Source: Deltaproteobacteria bacterium
GTDB taxonomy: Bacteria > Desulfobacterota > Desulfobacteria > Desulfobacterales > Desulfatirhabdiaceae
Direction of reading: 5' to 3'
Length of the DNA stretch: 64,000 nt
Assembly: GCA_016219185.1 (NCBI GenBank)
Contig: JACRBZ010000031.1
Span: forward strand, 62,001-126,000
Within the stretch, counting starts at the first letter, position 1, and each line of letters opens with the position of its first letter. The notes below the pieces were generated by a model. The model was not told where the DNA came from. It was given only the letters and a program-made list of their open reading frames with translations, and searched no databases. Shown here piece after piece: positions 9,065-18,116 of this stretch. The translations under genes and the position numbers were made by a program.

Positions 9065-9583
9065 ATGAAAAATGACAATACAAGATCATTGGATGAGGCA
9101 TTATCAACCATAACCGACCGCGAAGGGAAGTATCTGACATTTACGTTGGCCAACGAAGATTATGGCATCGGAATACTTAAAATCAAGGAAATCATCGGAA
9201 TGATGCCGATCACTTCGGTTCCCCAGACTCCTTCCTTTGTCAAAGGAGTAGTTAATTTACGGGGAAAGGTCATTCCGGTTGTGGATCTGCGTTTGAAATT
9301 CGGAATGCCGGCCATCGATTACACGGAAAGAACCTGTATTATCGTGGTTGAGATTTCCGGCCAAACCGGCGCAGTCAAAATCGGCATTGTTGTGGATGCG
9401 GTTTCCGAGGTTCTCAACATCAAAGGAGAAGACGTTGAAAATACTCCCGCCTTTGGAACCCGCGTCAATATCGACTATATTCTTGGCATGGCAAAAATGG
9501 GCGGCAGCGTTAAGATTCTTCTGGACATTGACAAGGTATTGAGCACTCAGGACCTTGCAAGCCTTGACAAAGGTGCCTCATAA
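9065..9583 (+). CDS. cheW: Chemotaxis adaptor CheW
   Basis: The protein has 172 residues, a single CheW domain: TFTLANEDYGIGILKIKEI near residue 30, then the hallmark VKGVVNLRGKVIPVVDLR and a C-terminal ILLDIDKVL. CheW couples receptors to CheA. The ATG at 9065 is preferred because GGGAG lies about 8 bases upstream; the longer TTG-start version adds only five residues. This is the only separate cheW in the window, and it sits beside the chemoreceptor and the truncated kinase rather than with cheA, so it may serve that receptor or the whole array. Confidence 0.93.
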   Translation: MKNDNTRSLDEALSTITDREGKYLTFTLANEDYGIGILKIKEIIGMMPITSVPQTPSFVKGVVNLRGKVIPVVDLRLKFGMPAIDYTERTCIIVVEISGQTGAVKIGIVVDAVSEVLNIKGEDVENTPAFGTRVNIDYILGMAKMGGSVKILLDIDKVLSTQDLASLDKGAS

Positions 9584-9687
9584 CCATTGACAGGTGATCG
9601 AAGCACGGAGGCTATCATTTCAGCACGCTTACGGGATATGGTAATTTGTCCTGTAGGTATCCCTTAATCAAAGACACGGAGGTCTTG

Positions 9688-9918
9688 ATGAAAACCAATG
9701 TTAACCCGATATGGTTTCTGTACAGCAACCGTCACAGGAAACCCGGTTCTCTTTCTGCTTCTTTTTCAGGCAATAAAGTGAGTTATGCCGGAAGAATCGC
9801 GATGATTTCTCACCAGTTGATCTTCGAATCAACAGCAAATGATGTTTTCTGGATTCTCTATTCCAATACGCAGGGGAAAAAGCGGCTGGGCCGAATTTCC
9901 GAAGATTACAGCCAATAA
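9688..9918 (+). CDS. Small orphan ORF with strong ribosome site
   Basis: This 76-residue ORF is preceded by GGAGG five bases before ATG 9688, one of the best ribosome sites on this strand. The product is basic, with a repeated motif near each end (IWFLYSN and FWILYSN). I do not recognise it. It has no signal peptide and no cysteines. Support is the ribosome site alone, and it could be a relic. It follows cheW after about 100 bases and converges on the cheD-like gene. Confidence 0.4.
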   Translation: MKTNVNPIWFLYSNRHRKPGSLSASFSGNKVSYAGRIAMISHQLIFESTANDVFWILYSNTQGKKRLGRISEDYSQ

Positions 9919-10234
9919 CGACAACAACGTATTTCAGTATCTATCGCATCCAGTCAATTTTCTCGCGATCAAGGAACCGCGGAACACCAGTGCCGCGGTC
10001 GATTCTTATCGTGACGATATAAGATACTGGGATTATAACAGAAAGCGGGTTAACGTGCGGAAGACGGCGGGGTTTCCTTTTTGACGAACAACTGGCAGGG
10101 TTTTCCGGATGAATTCCGTTCCACGACCCTGCCGGGGATTTCCCTGCTTTTGAAACTGAACGCCTTACATCCATGAGGCTGAATCTTATCCCATGTAATA
10201 TAATAATGCCTGCAGTGCTGACAGTCAGCAGCCA
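9919..10234. other. Convergent intergenic region with inverted repeats
   Basis: This 316-base region between converging genes has no credible coding sequence. It holds short inverted repeats: ACCGCGG/CCGCGGT (about 9976-9999, loop 10), GGCAGGG/CCCTGCC (about 10092-10134, long loop) and TGCTGA/TCAGCA (about 10215-10229, loop 3). None has a strong T run. They may act as weak transcription stops. Confidence 0.35.
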
Positions 10235-10753
10235 TCATGGGGTTCTGTCATCCTCATAAGGGTACCAGTCCGATTTTCGGAGTTTTTCGACCTTTAACAC
10301 AGCGACTTCGTTGGTATGGGTGGAATAGACAATCTTGCGCCCCTTGCTTCCCCCAATGTCCTCCGATGTCACGGCAATTTTTTCTCTGGCCAGTATCCTG
10401 CGGGCGATTCGGACGTTTTCATGTCCCATGTTCTGATGCGACAGCTCTGGATTGTGTGCTCCGCCGACAATCTGCGCTTCAAGGTTCTTGATTTTAGAAC
10501 CATCTTCCACCATCATGCGAATCAATGTCCAGACAGCTACATTTCCAAACCGGGTCGTTGTTTTTCCCTTTTCGCGGATCAACGGAAGCTGGAAATTGTT
10601 CATTCCCCCCACCTTGCGTTTGCGGTCATACAGACAGACCGAAACGCCGGATCCAAGAACCGTGGAAATCACCGTCGGGTTTGAGGGCATGACCACAAAT
10701 CCGGGCTCCAAAAAATAATTTGTCGGTGTTAATGCTTGTGAAGAATCACTCAT
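10235..10753 (-). CDS. CheD-like protein lacking catalytic Cys and His
   Basis: The protein has 172 residues and the CheD fold signature. CheD is a glutamine deamidase that edits chemoreceptors and binds CheC, using a Cys-His-Thr triad. Here the LGSC motif reads LGSG (Gly36) and the GGxxH motif reads GGMNN (Asn53), while T31 is kept. It should therefore lack deamidase activity, though it may still bind receptors or a CheC/CheX partner. Cys40 lies four residues on and is unlikely to substitute. A normal CheD is encoded at 18968-19441. The start overlaps the stop of the upstream exported-protein gene by four bases (ATGA), so the two are translationally coupled. Confidence 0.8.
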   Translation of the reverse strand: MSDSSQALTPTNYFLEPGFVVMPSNPTVISTVLGSGVSVCLYDRKRKVGGMNNFQLPLIREKGKTTTRFGNVAVWTLIRMMVEDGSKIKNLEAQIVGGAHNPELSHQNMGHENVRIARRILAREKIAVTSEDIGGSKGRKIVYSTHTNEVAVLKVEKLRKSDWYPYEDDRTP

Positions 10754-11217
10754 GGTTTTTTTCGAGTATCAACAACAATCCCCATGTTATTTAACATCTG
10801 CCAGGCTTTATCCCGTTCAGACGCGTTTCGAGAGGCTGATCCGGAGATAATGATGGCTTGAATAATATCGTCGCTGATGCCTGCCCGCTTCAGTTCGATG
10901 ATGTCGGCAACCGTGGTCAGGCTGACCGGCTTGACATCCTGGCCATATACCACCGGCGAGCGGTCTTTGAGGAACGATCCCTCGGTGATCAGAACCTGCA
11001 GCGTTTTATCCGAAAGTTTGGCATTGGTCTTGAGATCAATCAGCTCCTGAACGGTAAAAGCGCAAGTTTCAACGACTTTTTCCTTGATGATCAACTGAAT
11101 CGTTTCAGCACCCATACCGGCTTTGCTGAGTCGATGGATGTCGTCGCTGCTGATCCCCCAACCGGTATTGACGAATATCAGAGAAATCCACAATACTGTC
11201 CAGATGGCTCTGCTCAC
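10750..11217 (-). CDS. Small exported protein with two helical repeats, unknown function
   Basis: The protein has 155 residues. The N-terminus (MSRAIWTVLWISLIFVNTGWG) is a Sec signal peptide, so the product should be periplasmic. The mature part has a repeated motif, DDIHRLSKAGMGAETIQLII near the start and ADIIELKRAGISDDIIQAII near the end, with a middle copy around VQELIDLKTNAKLSDKTLQVLI. I do not recognise a named function. The start is GTG with GAGG upstream. It lies directly after flgL (9-base gap) and overlaps the degenerate CheD gene by four bases, so it is co-transcribed with late flagellar genes. Confidence 0.65.
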   Translation of the reverse strand: MSRAIWTVLWISLIFVNTGWGISSDDIHRLSKAGMGAETIQLIIKEKVVETCAFTVQELIDLKTNAKLSDKTLQVLITEGSFLKDRSPVVYGQDVKPVSLTTVADIIELKRAGISDDIIQAIIISGSASRNASERDKAWQMLNNMGIVVDTRKKP

Positions 11218-11226
11218 GGGGTTACC

Positions 11227-12108
11227 TCAGATATAATCCAGAAGACTGGGTTGAATGATTTTTGCGGATGCAGCCAAAGATGCCTGGTATGCAGATTGCT
11301 GAACCGCCAAATCCGTTACTGCCTGAGTTACATCCGCACCTTCCGTATTCAATAGAAGCGCTTGAATATTCAGTTGAAAATCAGTCAAGTGAGACTCTGT
11401 TGTATCCAGGTGGTTTAATGTGACGCCAACATCGGCCCGTGTATTCGTAACCTGGGTCATAGATTGATCCAGCGAATCAAGCGCGCTTGAAATAGCCGAT
11501 GAATCATCGGCATTTAAACCCTGGATCAGATCCGTCAACACCACAACCGGGTCTGTTGTGCCGGCAAACGCCTGCTTTCCGCTGACATGGGTATCCAGAG
11601 TGACGCCGTCGCCGATTACCACCAGATTTTGCCCATCATCGCCCTGAAACCCGGCTTCCGGATGGGTGGGGTCATAAGGTGGAGAACCCGTTTTTTGTCC
11701 CCCGAACAGGTATTTGTTTCCCTGCTTTGTATTGGCCAGTTGAATTATTTGATCGCGAATCTGCTGCAGCTCTACTGCGGCAATCTGGTGGTCTTCCTTG
11801 CTGGCTGTACCGTTTGTTTGCGCAAGCGTCAGTTCCTTTGCCCGATTCAACTGCTCGCCAATATCCGAAAGCGTGGCATCGGCAACATTCAGGCCGGAAT
11901 TGGCCTGTGAAATATTTCTGGAGTATTGATCAACAGACGCCAGCGTCTTTCGGTAATCCAGAATATTTGACATCCCGACCGGATCATCCGATGCTTTTGT
12001 GATCTGTTTACCGGAGGAAACCACACTCTGGGCATTCATGAGCTTTTCTGTATTTTTTGACAGATTCCTGCTGAGATTACTGGCCATCATTTCCTGGGTA
12101 ACTCGCAT
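11227..12108 (-). CDS. flgL: Hook-filament junction protein FlgL
   Basis: The protein has 293 residues, within the family's range. The N-terminus (MRVTQEMMASNLSRNLSKN) and C-terminus (VTDLAVQQSAYQASLAASAKI) are the conserved flagellin-like coiled-coil ends. FlgL joins hook to filament together with FlgK and is exported through the flagellar type III system. The short middle domain contains KYLFGGQKT, which is typical of FlgL. It is downstream of motA/motB rather than directly after flgK, so those genes are inserted within the usual flgK-flgL pair. An AGGAGG motif precedes the ATG. Confidence 0.93.
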   Translation of the reverse strand: MRVTQEMMASNLSRNLSKNTEKLMNAQSVVSSGKQITKASDDPVGMSNILDYRKTLASVDQYSRNISQANSGLNVADATLSDIGEQLNRAKELTLAQTNGTASKEDHQIAAVELQQIRDQIIQLANTKQGNKYLFGGQKTGSPPYDPTHPEAGFQGDDGQNLVVIGDGVTLDTHVSGKQAFAGTTDPVVVLTDLIQGLNADDSSAISSALDSLDQSMTQVTNTRADVGVTLNHLDTTESHLTDFQLNIQALLLNTEGADVTQAVTDLAVQQSAYQASLAASAKIIQPSLLDYI

Positions 12109-12120
12109 AAGACAACCTCC

Positions 12121-12936
12121 TCATTTATTACTTTTGACAGATTCCTGGTCTTTAATTTTATATTGATAAAACATCAAGATGCTGATTCGTCGATTTCTTG
12201 GATCATACAGATTGGTCTTGATGAGCGGTTCGGTTGCCGCATATCCGGTAACCCGGATCAACATATCAGGCGGCAGGCCGTTTCGTTCCATCTCCCTTCG
12301 GGCTGCTGAAGCCCTTTCGGTGGACAGCTCCCAATTGCTGTATTTATGGGAAGCCGCAAAGACCAACGCATCCGTATGCCCTTCAATGGCAATCTTACGG
12401 TCGCTTGCAATGATGGCGGGAGAAATGATTTTCAGAATCCGCTTGCCGTTCGCCGAGATTTCGGCGCTGCCAAGTGGAAACATGGTCCCGGTTTCCTTGT
12501 CCAGAATCTCAACCCGGACAGCACCTTCAAACGTATCGATGATGATCTGGTCCTTAACATCAGAAAGCTTGGCCTCAATTTCCTTTTTCAGGTGCTCACT
12601 TAACGCCTCTCCGCTTTTCAGCGCCAGTTCCTCCTCTTCTTCGATCTGAAGTGACAATTCGGGTTTTCCAATGGCCTGATCATCCATCAAACTGATTCTG
12701 GGTGTAACTTTGGGGTCAACAAACGACAGCCCGCTTTTATCAAAAATATTAAAGTGTTTGAAATAATAGGAAACGCCGGCCCGCTTCTCCGGGGAAACCA
12801 TGGCAAGCAGCCACATGAGCAGAAAAAAAGCCATCATGGCCGTGACAAAATCGGCATAAGCCACTTTCCAGGCCCCGCCGTGTCCGCCGCCGTGCCCTTT
12901 CTTCACCTTCTTGATGATTACTGGTTGCCCTTCCAA
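12121..12936 (-). CDS. motB: Stator protein MotB (locus 1)
   Basis: The protein has 271 residues. A basic, His/Gly-rich N-terminus is followed by the single membrane helix AYADFVTAMMAFFLLMWLL with the ion-binding Asp at D29. The C-terminal OmpA-like peptidoglycan-binding domain (about 150-260) includes IEGHTDALVFA and the ERASAARREM helix. MotB anchors the stator to the wall and, with MotA, conducts the ions that drive rotation. It overlaps the upstream motA by 19 bases, so the two are coupled. The sequence alone does not settle proton against sodium. Confidence 0.94.
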   Translation of the reverse strand: MEGQPVIIKKVKKGHGGGHGGAWKVAYADFVTAMMAFFLLMWLLAMVSPEKRAGVSYYFKHFNIFDKSGLSFVDPKVTPRISLMDDQAIGKPELSLQIEEEEELALKSGEALSEHLKKEIEAKLSDVKDQIIIDTFEGAVRVEILDKETGTMFPLGSAEISANGKRILKIISPAIIASDRKIAIEGHTDALVFAASHKYSNWELSTERASAARREMERNGLPPDMLIRVTGYAATEPLIKTNLYDPRNRRISILMFYQYKIKDQESVKSNK

Positions 12937-13781
12937 TTCTTAATTTCCTCATTGAGTTCTTCAAACTCAGGCCGATCCGCGATCGGGATGGCCCTTCTGG
13001 CGGATTCCACGGCAGATTGCGGGGCCGCGCCGCTGGCCATGGCCACAATCGCGGTTTTAATGACGTTCAGATAGGCCTCATGTTCCTTGGCCTTATTCTC
13101 GAGATTGGTTGCCATGGGCCCCACAAATCCGTAACTGGCCAGAATTCCCAGAAAAGTCCCCACCAGAGCCGACCCGATACTGTGCCCCAGGACTTCCGGT
13201 GGTTCGCTGATCTTTCCCATGGTCAGAACCACACCCAGAACCGCAGCGACGATCCCCAGCGCCGGCAGACCGTCCGATACTTTTGTCAGCGCGGCAGGAG
13301 GAATCATCGCATCATGCTCCTGAGCAGCCATATCGATTTCCATTAACGTTTCCAGTTCATGTGGGGTCATGTTGGAAGAAATAATGGTCCGGAAATTATC
13401 GCAGATGAAATTCACCGTTGAAGCGCTTGAAATGACGCTGGGATATTTTTTGAACACCTCGCTCTCGTCCGGATGATCAATATCCGCCTCAATGGCCAGA
13501 AATCCTTCCCGTTTGACTTTGAAAAATATTTCATTTAATAGCAGCAGCAGCTCAACATAGGCTTTTTTATCAATTTCATGGCCGCCGAATATCTTACTGA
13601 CCGCTTTTAAGGTCAGGGTAATCGTTTTTTTGGAAGATGCGATAACAAACGTGCCGAAAGCCGCCCCGCCGATGATGACCAGTTCCGCTGGCTGGAACAG
13701 CACGCTGAAATGGCCATGTTCCATCAAATAACCCAATCCGATGGCCCCAAATACGACAACGATCCCGATTGCAACATACAT
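12918..13781 (-). CDS. motA: Stator protein MotA (locus 1)
   Basis: The protein has 287 residues, as in enterobacterial MotA. Four membrane helices are visible: about 1-20, 33-52, and a pair at about 170-220 that includes LPALGIVAAVLGVVLTMG and the ALVGTFLGILASYGFVGP segment conserved in MotA/ExbB/TolQ proteins. The cytoplasmic loop between helices 2 and 3 contacts FliG. It forms the ion channel with the overlapping motB. A second, different MotA is encoded at 42200-42997, so the cell has two stator sets. Confidence 0.94.
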   Translation of the reverse strand: MYVAIGIVVVFGAIGLGYLMEHGHFSVLFQPAELVIIGGAAFGTFVIASSKKTITLTLKAVSKIFGGHEIDKKAYVELLLLLNEIFFKVKREGFLAIEADIDHPDESEVFKKYPSVISSASTVNFICDNFRTIISSNMTPHELETLMEIDMAAQEHDAMIPPAALTKVSDGLPALGIVAAVLGVVLTMGKISEPPEVLGHSIGSALVGTFLGILASYGFVGPMATNLENKAKEHEAYLNVIKTAIVAMASGAAPQSAVESARRAIPIADRPEFEELNEEIKNWKGNQ

Positions 13782-13855
13782 GGATTAAAAACGTCCTGTT
13801 TTTTGAAATTGAACCGTCAGCACTAAGCACATAACAAGTGGACAGATCACGGTAC

Positions 13856-14425
13856 TCACGAGTTTTTTGGCCTGGTGGCTGAGTTTTCGGAAGCTGACCG
13901 CTGTTTTCGGACAATTTCCCGATGACGGTTGAACAGATAATAACCCATCAGTTGTTTAACCTCTCCATCCATTTCTGAAAACTGTATCCATATTTCGTTT
14001 TGCTCTGGTGTAATGCTTCGGATCTGCGAAACCATGCCGTACAGAACGATCCATACGGGCGTGCTTACGGGCAACTGCATTTTAATTTCGATAAAGTCGC
14101 CGGCTGAAAAAACATCCGGCGTCAGAATCTGAATATCTTCTTCACTTAAAGACACCTGCCTGTTCTGAGCCTGGTTGAATCCCTCACTGTTCTGGATCAG
14201 CTTTTCCAGGATTAAATTCAGCTTTGCGTCAATGGAAGACAGTTTTTTCCACAGCCTGGGGCTGATGGTCCCATCCGGCAAGTCTTCTTCTAACACAGAT
14301 ATCCCGATTCCGGAATAGAATCCGGAATAAATCCTGGCCTTGGTACAGGAAATCTCCGTTTCCATTTTTTTTAAAGCAAGCAAGAGGATATCTTCAACAC
14401 GAAAAATTGAACCTTGAGTTTTCAT
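13856..14425 (-). CDS. PilZ-like domain protein (degenerate c-di-GMP motifs)
   Basis: The protein has 189 residues. The C-terminal half has the PilZ-like pattern of a polar strand followed by FSAGDFIEIKMQLP, IVLYGMVSQI, IWIQFSEM and a final helix YLFNRHREIVRKQR. The RxxxR motif is missing, and the D/N-x-S-x-x-G position reads VSLSEED, so c-di-GMP binding is doubtful. The function is unknown; the domain assignment rests on overall pattern. It overlaps the upstream flgK by four bases (ATGA) and lies 74 bases before motA, so it belongs to the flgK-motAB-flgL operon. Confidence 0.6.
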   Translation of the reverse strand: MKTQGSIFRVEDILLLALKKMETEISCTKARIYSGFYSGIGISVLEEDLPDGTISPRLWKKLSSIDAKLNLILEKLIQNSEGFNQAQNRQVSLSEEDIQILTPDVFSAGDFIEIKMQLPVSTPVWIVLYGMVSQIRSITPEQNEIWIQFSEMDGEVKQLMGYYLFNRHREIVRKQRSASENSATRPKNS

Positions 14426-15810
14426 CGCACCATGTTGATGACGGTATCCATCATCTGGCTGACGGTATCAATCACTTTGGCAGCAGCCGAATATCCGTGC
14501 TGGAATTGAATCAGATTTACCATTTCTTCGTCAGTGGAAACTCCGGATACAGACTCTCGCAAATTGTTCGTCTGATCAACAACCGTCGTTTGATGTTTCA
14601 GACTTGTCGAAGCATTCCTATAATCGCTCCCGACACTGGAAACGAGCGAATTGTAGTAGGTGTCATAGGTATCCGTGTTGCCGTTCATTGTCAGTGTATC
14701 CTGAAGCTTGGAAATGGCAATCGCCTGGGTATTGTCCCCGGCCACCAGTTCAGAAGAAACAAGCCCTGCTGCCGCGATCATGTTAACATTATTAAGGATA
14801 GCCGGATTCACTGCAATCGTTGAAGCCGAGGTTCCAGAAAAAAAATCAATTCCGGTTGATCCGTCAAGAGCCGTCCCTGCGGTATGAAGCGTGTTGACTC
14901 CCTGAATGATCTGCTGAGCCAGCGAATCCAGGCTGTCTTTATATCCCGGAACCAGAGAATCCCGAACATCCAGCCATCCTTTTAAGTTTCCGGCGGAAAC
15001 GGAACTGTTGATCGGCGTTGTGGGAGCTGAATCCCATACCAGATCCAGATGGCCGGAAGCATTGGCAGCGGTGGACAGTTTTCCAAATGGCGGATTACCC
15101 ACCAGTTTATTTCCATCTCCCAGGGTAACCGTCACCCTGCCATCAGAACTCTCAGCGGATGTAAAATTGATTTTTTCTGAAAGCTGATTCAGGAGCAAAT
15201 CCCGCTGATCCCTGAAGTCATTGGCTGATTGGCCGCCACTCTCCATTTTTGCGATATTGTCATTTAAATTGCTGATCTGTGTCGCCAGGGAATTGATTTC
15301 ATCAACTGCTCCCGTGATGCGACCATCCATATCATTTTGAATTTGATTAAGTGATTGATAAGTATCCTGAATATTGGCAGCCATGATCTGGCTTTGATCT
15401 GCCAGCGCTTTTCGTTCCGCATGGCCCGAAGGATCGGCAGACAGATCCTGCCAGGCATTCCAGAATTTACTCATGTTCTGGCTCAAGCCGTCAACAGATG
15501 ATTCAGTAAAAATATTTTCCGTTTGCTGCAACGCCTGGTTCTGGGCTTCCCATGTGCCTTTTTTCTGAATATCCACATTGAGTTGTGAATTCAAAAACTG
15601 ATCATAGATTCGCACAATCCCCTTTGCCTTCACGCCGGTACCCAAGGACCCTTCGGCGGAAGGGATTGCCGTGTTCACCAAGTTCACCCGTTGCCGGGTA
15701 TATCCCGAAGTATTGACATTGGCAATATTTTGTCCGGTTACGGAAATTGCCAGTTGCTGGGCCATTAAGGCATCTCTTCCGATATATAATGCTGAATTTA
15801 TGGTTACCAT
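14422..15810 (-). CDS. flgK: Hook-associated protein FlgK (HAP1)
   Basis: The protein has 462 residues. The N-terminus (NSALYIGRDALMAQQLAISV, NIANVNTSGYTRQRVNLV) and C-terminus (TDEEMVNLIQFQHGYSAAAKVID, MMDTVINMV) are the conserved rod/hook-family helices. FlgK forms the first junction layer between hook and filament and is secreted by the flagellar export machine with FlgN as chaperone (flgN is at 23006-23506). The middle domain is shorter than in enterobacteria. AAGAGGTC lies upstream of the ATG. Confidence 0.95.
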   Translation of the reverse strand: MVTINSALYIGRDALMAQQLAISVTGQNIANVNTSGYTRQRVNLVNTAIPSAEGSLGTGVKAKGIVRIYDQFLNSQLNVDIQKKGTWEAQNQALQQTENIFTESSVDGLSQNMSKFWNAWQDLSADPSGHAERKALADQSQIMAANIQDTYQSLNQIQNDMDGRITGAVDEINSLATQISNLNDNIAKMESGGQSANDFRDQRDLLLNQLSEKINFTSAESSDGRVTVTLGDGNKLVGNPPFGKLSTAANASGHLDLVWDSAPTTPINSSVSAGNLKGWLDVRDSLVPGYKDSLDSLAQQIIQGVNTLHTAGTALDGSTGIDFFSGTSASTIAVNPAILNNVNMIAAAGLVSSELVAGDNTQAIAISKLQDTLTMNGNTDTYDTYYNSLVSSVGSDYRNASTSLKHQTTVVDQTNNLRESVSGVSTDEEMVNLIQFQHGYSAAAKVIDTVSQMMDTVINMVR

Positions 15811-15900
15811 AGCAAAAGACCTCTTGATGACAATGTGTTAAGGTACGCGGATGAATACCTTTTTAAAATTATTGTTTAACGCCTGTCTATTGAGAACAGA

Positions 15901-16971
<1,071 letters not shown>

Positions 16972-17133
16972 TTATTCTGCCTTTGAGAATCCGCTGTCAA
17001 AAAAACCACTATGCTTCACCCGCAAAAAAAAAATGAATCAAGGCTTTTTCTGGATAAAAAACAAGTGCATATCCCAATTTTGTCAGAAAAAGAAACCCGA
17101 CGTTCTGACCCCTTTCCAACATACATGCCAGAA

Positions 17134-17607
17134 TCATGCCAGTTTATCAGATTCGTCTTTAAAAAAATAAATATCACAGGGTTCTTCATCAACACTCATT
17201 TTTTCCAGAATAGATGGGGATTGGCGTGTGAAGGCGGCTGTAGCTTCAGATGGACTCAGTATCCTCGGAGCATCAATATGAAATACCGCTTCGTCTCCGC
17301 CTTCTATCGGAAGCCAGTTTCCACAGATAATGTTTACGGTTTCCTTCAAAGCATCATGCAGGTGATTCTGCTCGACATCTTCACCGTCAATACCCAGCAT
17401 GTTTGCCGCCAGCTCAGTTAAAACGGGTTCGGTCATCACCATTGCGAGCCTGCCTGAAAAAACGCCTGTATACGACACTTCAGCCGTCACCGCATCTTGA
17501 AATTGAACCGGTTCTCTAAACGCATCCGACACAAAAAACATAAATGCCAGTTTCTCCATGGAATCTTTGACAACCTTAGCCAACGCCATTTTCTTGGTAT
17601 CACCCAT
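17134..17607 (-). CDS. CheX/CheC-like CheY-P phosphatase
   Basis: The protein has 157 residues. The CheC/FliY/CheX phosphatase signature D-x3-E-x2-N is present once (D85, E89, N92 in DALKETVNIICG), so it is the one-site CheX type. It should speed dephosphorylation of CheY-P. The ATG at 17607 has GGGAG six bases upstream; the longer frame to 17688 lies inside cheY and is not used. It overlaps the upstream cheY by eight bases, which suggests this CheY is its substrate. A second CheX is at 57208-57690 and no CheZ was seen. Confidence 0.75.
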   Translation of the reverse strand: MGDTKKMALAKVVKDSMEKLAFMFFVSDAFREPVQFQDAVTAEVSYTGVFSGRLAMVMTEPVLTELAANMLGIDGEDVEQNHLHDALKETVNIICGNWLPIEGGDEAVFHIDAPRILSPSEATAAFTRQSPSILEKMSVDEEPCDIYFFKDESDKLA

Positions 17608-17989
17608 GATTTTCTCCCGTATTGAGGCTCTGATTGATGGCATCGCGGATGATTTCAGGAGTGAATGGTTTGCGAATAAACATAGCACCCAATTTCACCA
17701 ATCCTTCAATCCGGGTTTTACTGCCTTCGGTAGATATGACAATAACAGGAATATCCCGGGTTTCCGGATCATTCTTCATGTGTATCATCATATCTTCGCC
17801 ATTCATCACCGGCATGTTGATATCCAGAATCACCAGATCCGTCCACTGCCGGCTGAGAATTTCCAATCCTTCAACGCCATTGGAAGCCCCATACACATCG
17901 CCAAGAGAAAGCCCGCTCATTCGAAGCGTCTTAAGGATCATTGCCCGCATCACGCTGCTGTCATCTACGATAAGGATGTTTATCCCCAT
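17600..17989 (-). CDS. cheY: CheY-like single-domain response regulator
   Basis: The protein has 129 residues, a lone receiver domain. The acidic pocket is D9/D10, the phospho-acceptor is D56 in LVILDINMPVMNG, a Ser/Thr lies in VIVISTEGS, and the conserved Lys is in FIRKPF. It has no output domain. Its place between an HDOD gene and a CheX-like phosphatase gene inside the cheA operon makes it the best candidate for the CheY that binds FliM. Another stand-alone receiver is encoded at 60340-60729, so the division of labour is not certain. Confidence 0.88.
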   Translation of the reverse strand: MGINILIVDDSSVMRAMILKTLRMSGLSLGDVYGASNGVEGLEILSRQWTDLVILDINMPVMNGEDMMIHMKNDPETRDIPVIVISTEGSKTRIEGLVKLGAMFIRKPFTPEIIRDAINQSLNTGENHG

Positions 17990-18116
17990 AATCCAACTCT
18001 CCCATCCGATTTTTCACATGTCTGTAAACGATGGACAGCATCCATCCGATATTATCTGCTCGCAGATTCCCCATATCAGCAGCACCCGAACGAAACTGAA
18101 AGCAACCTGTGTCAGA

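Noticed and set aside
10214-10230. TGCTGA-CAG-TCAGCA as cheD terminator
   Set aside because: The stem is only six pairs and it is followed by mixed sequence; noted only as part of the intergenic region.
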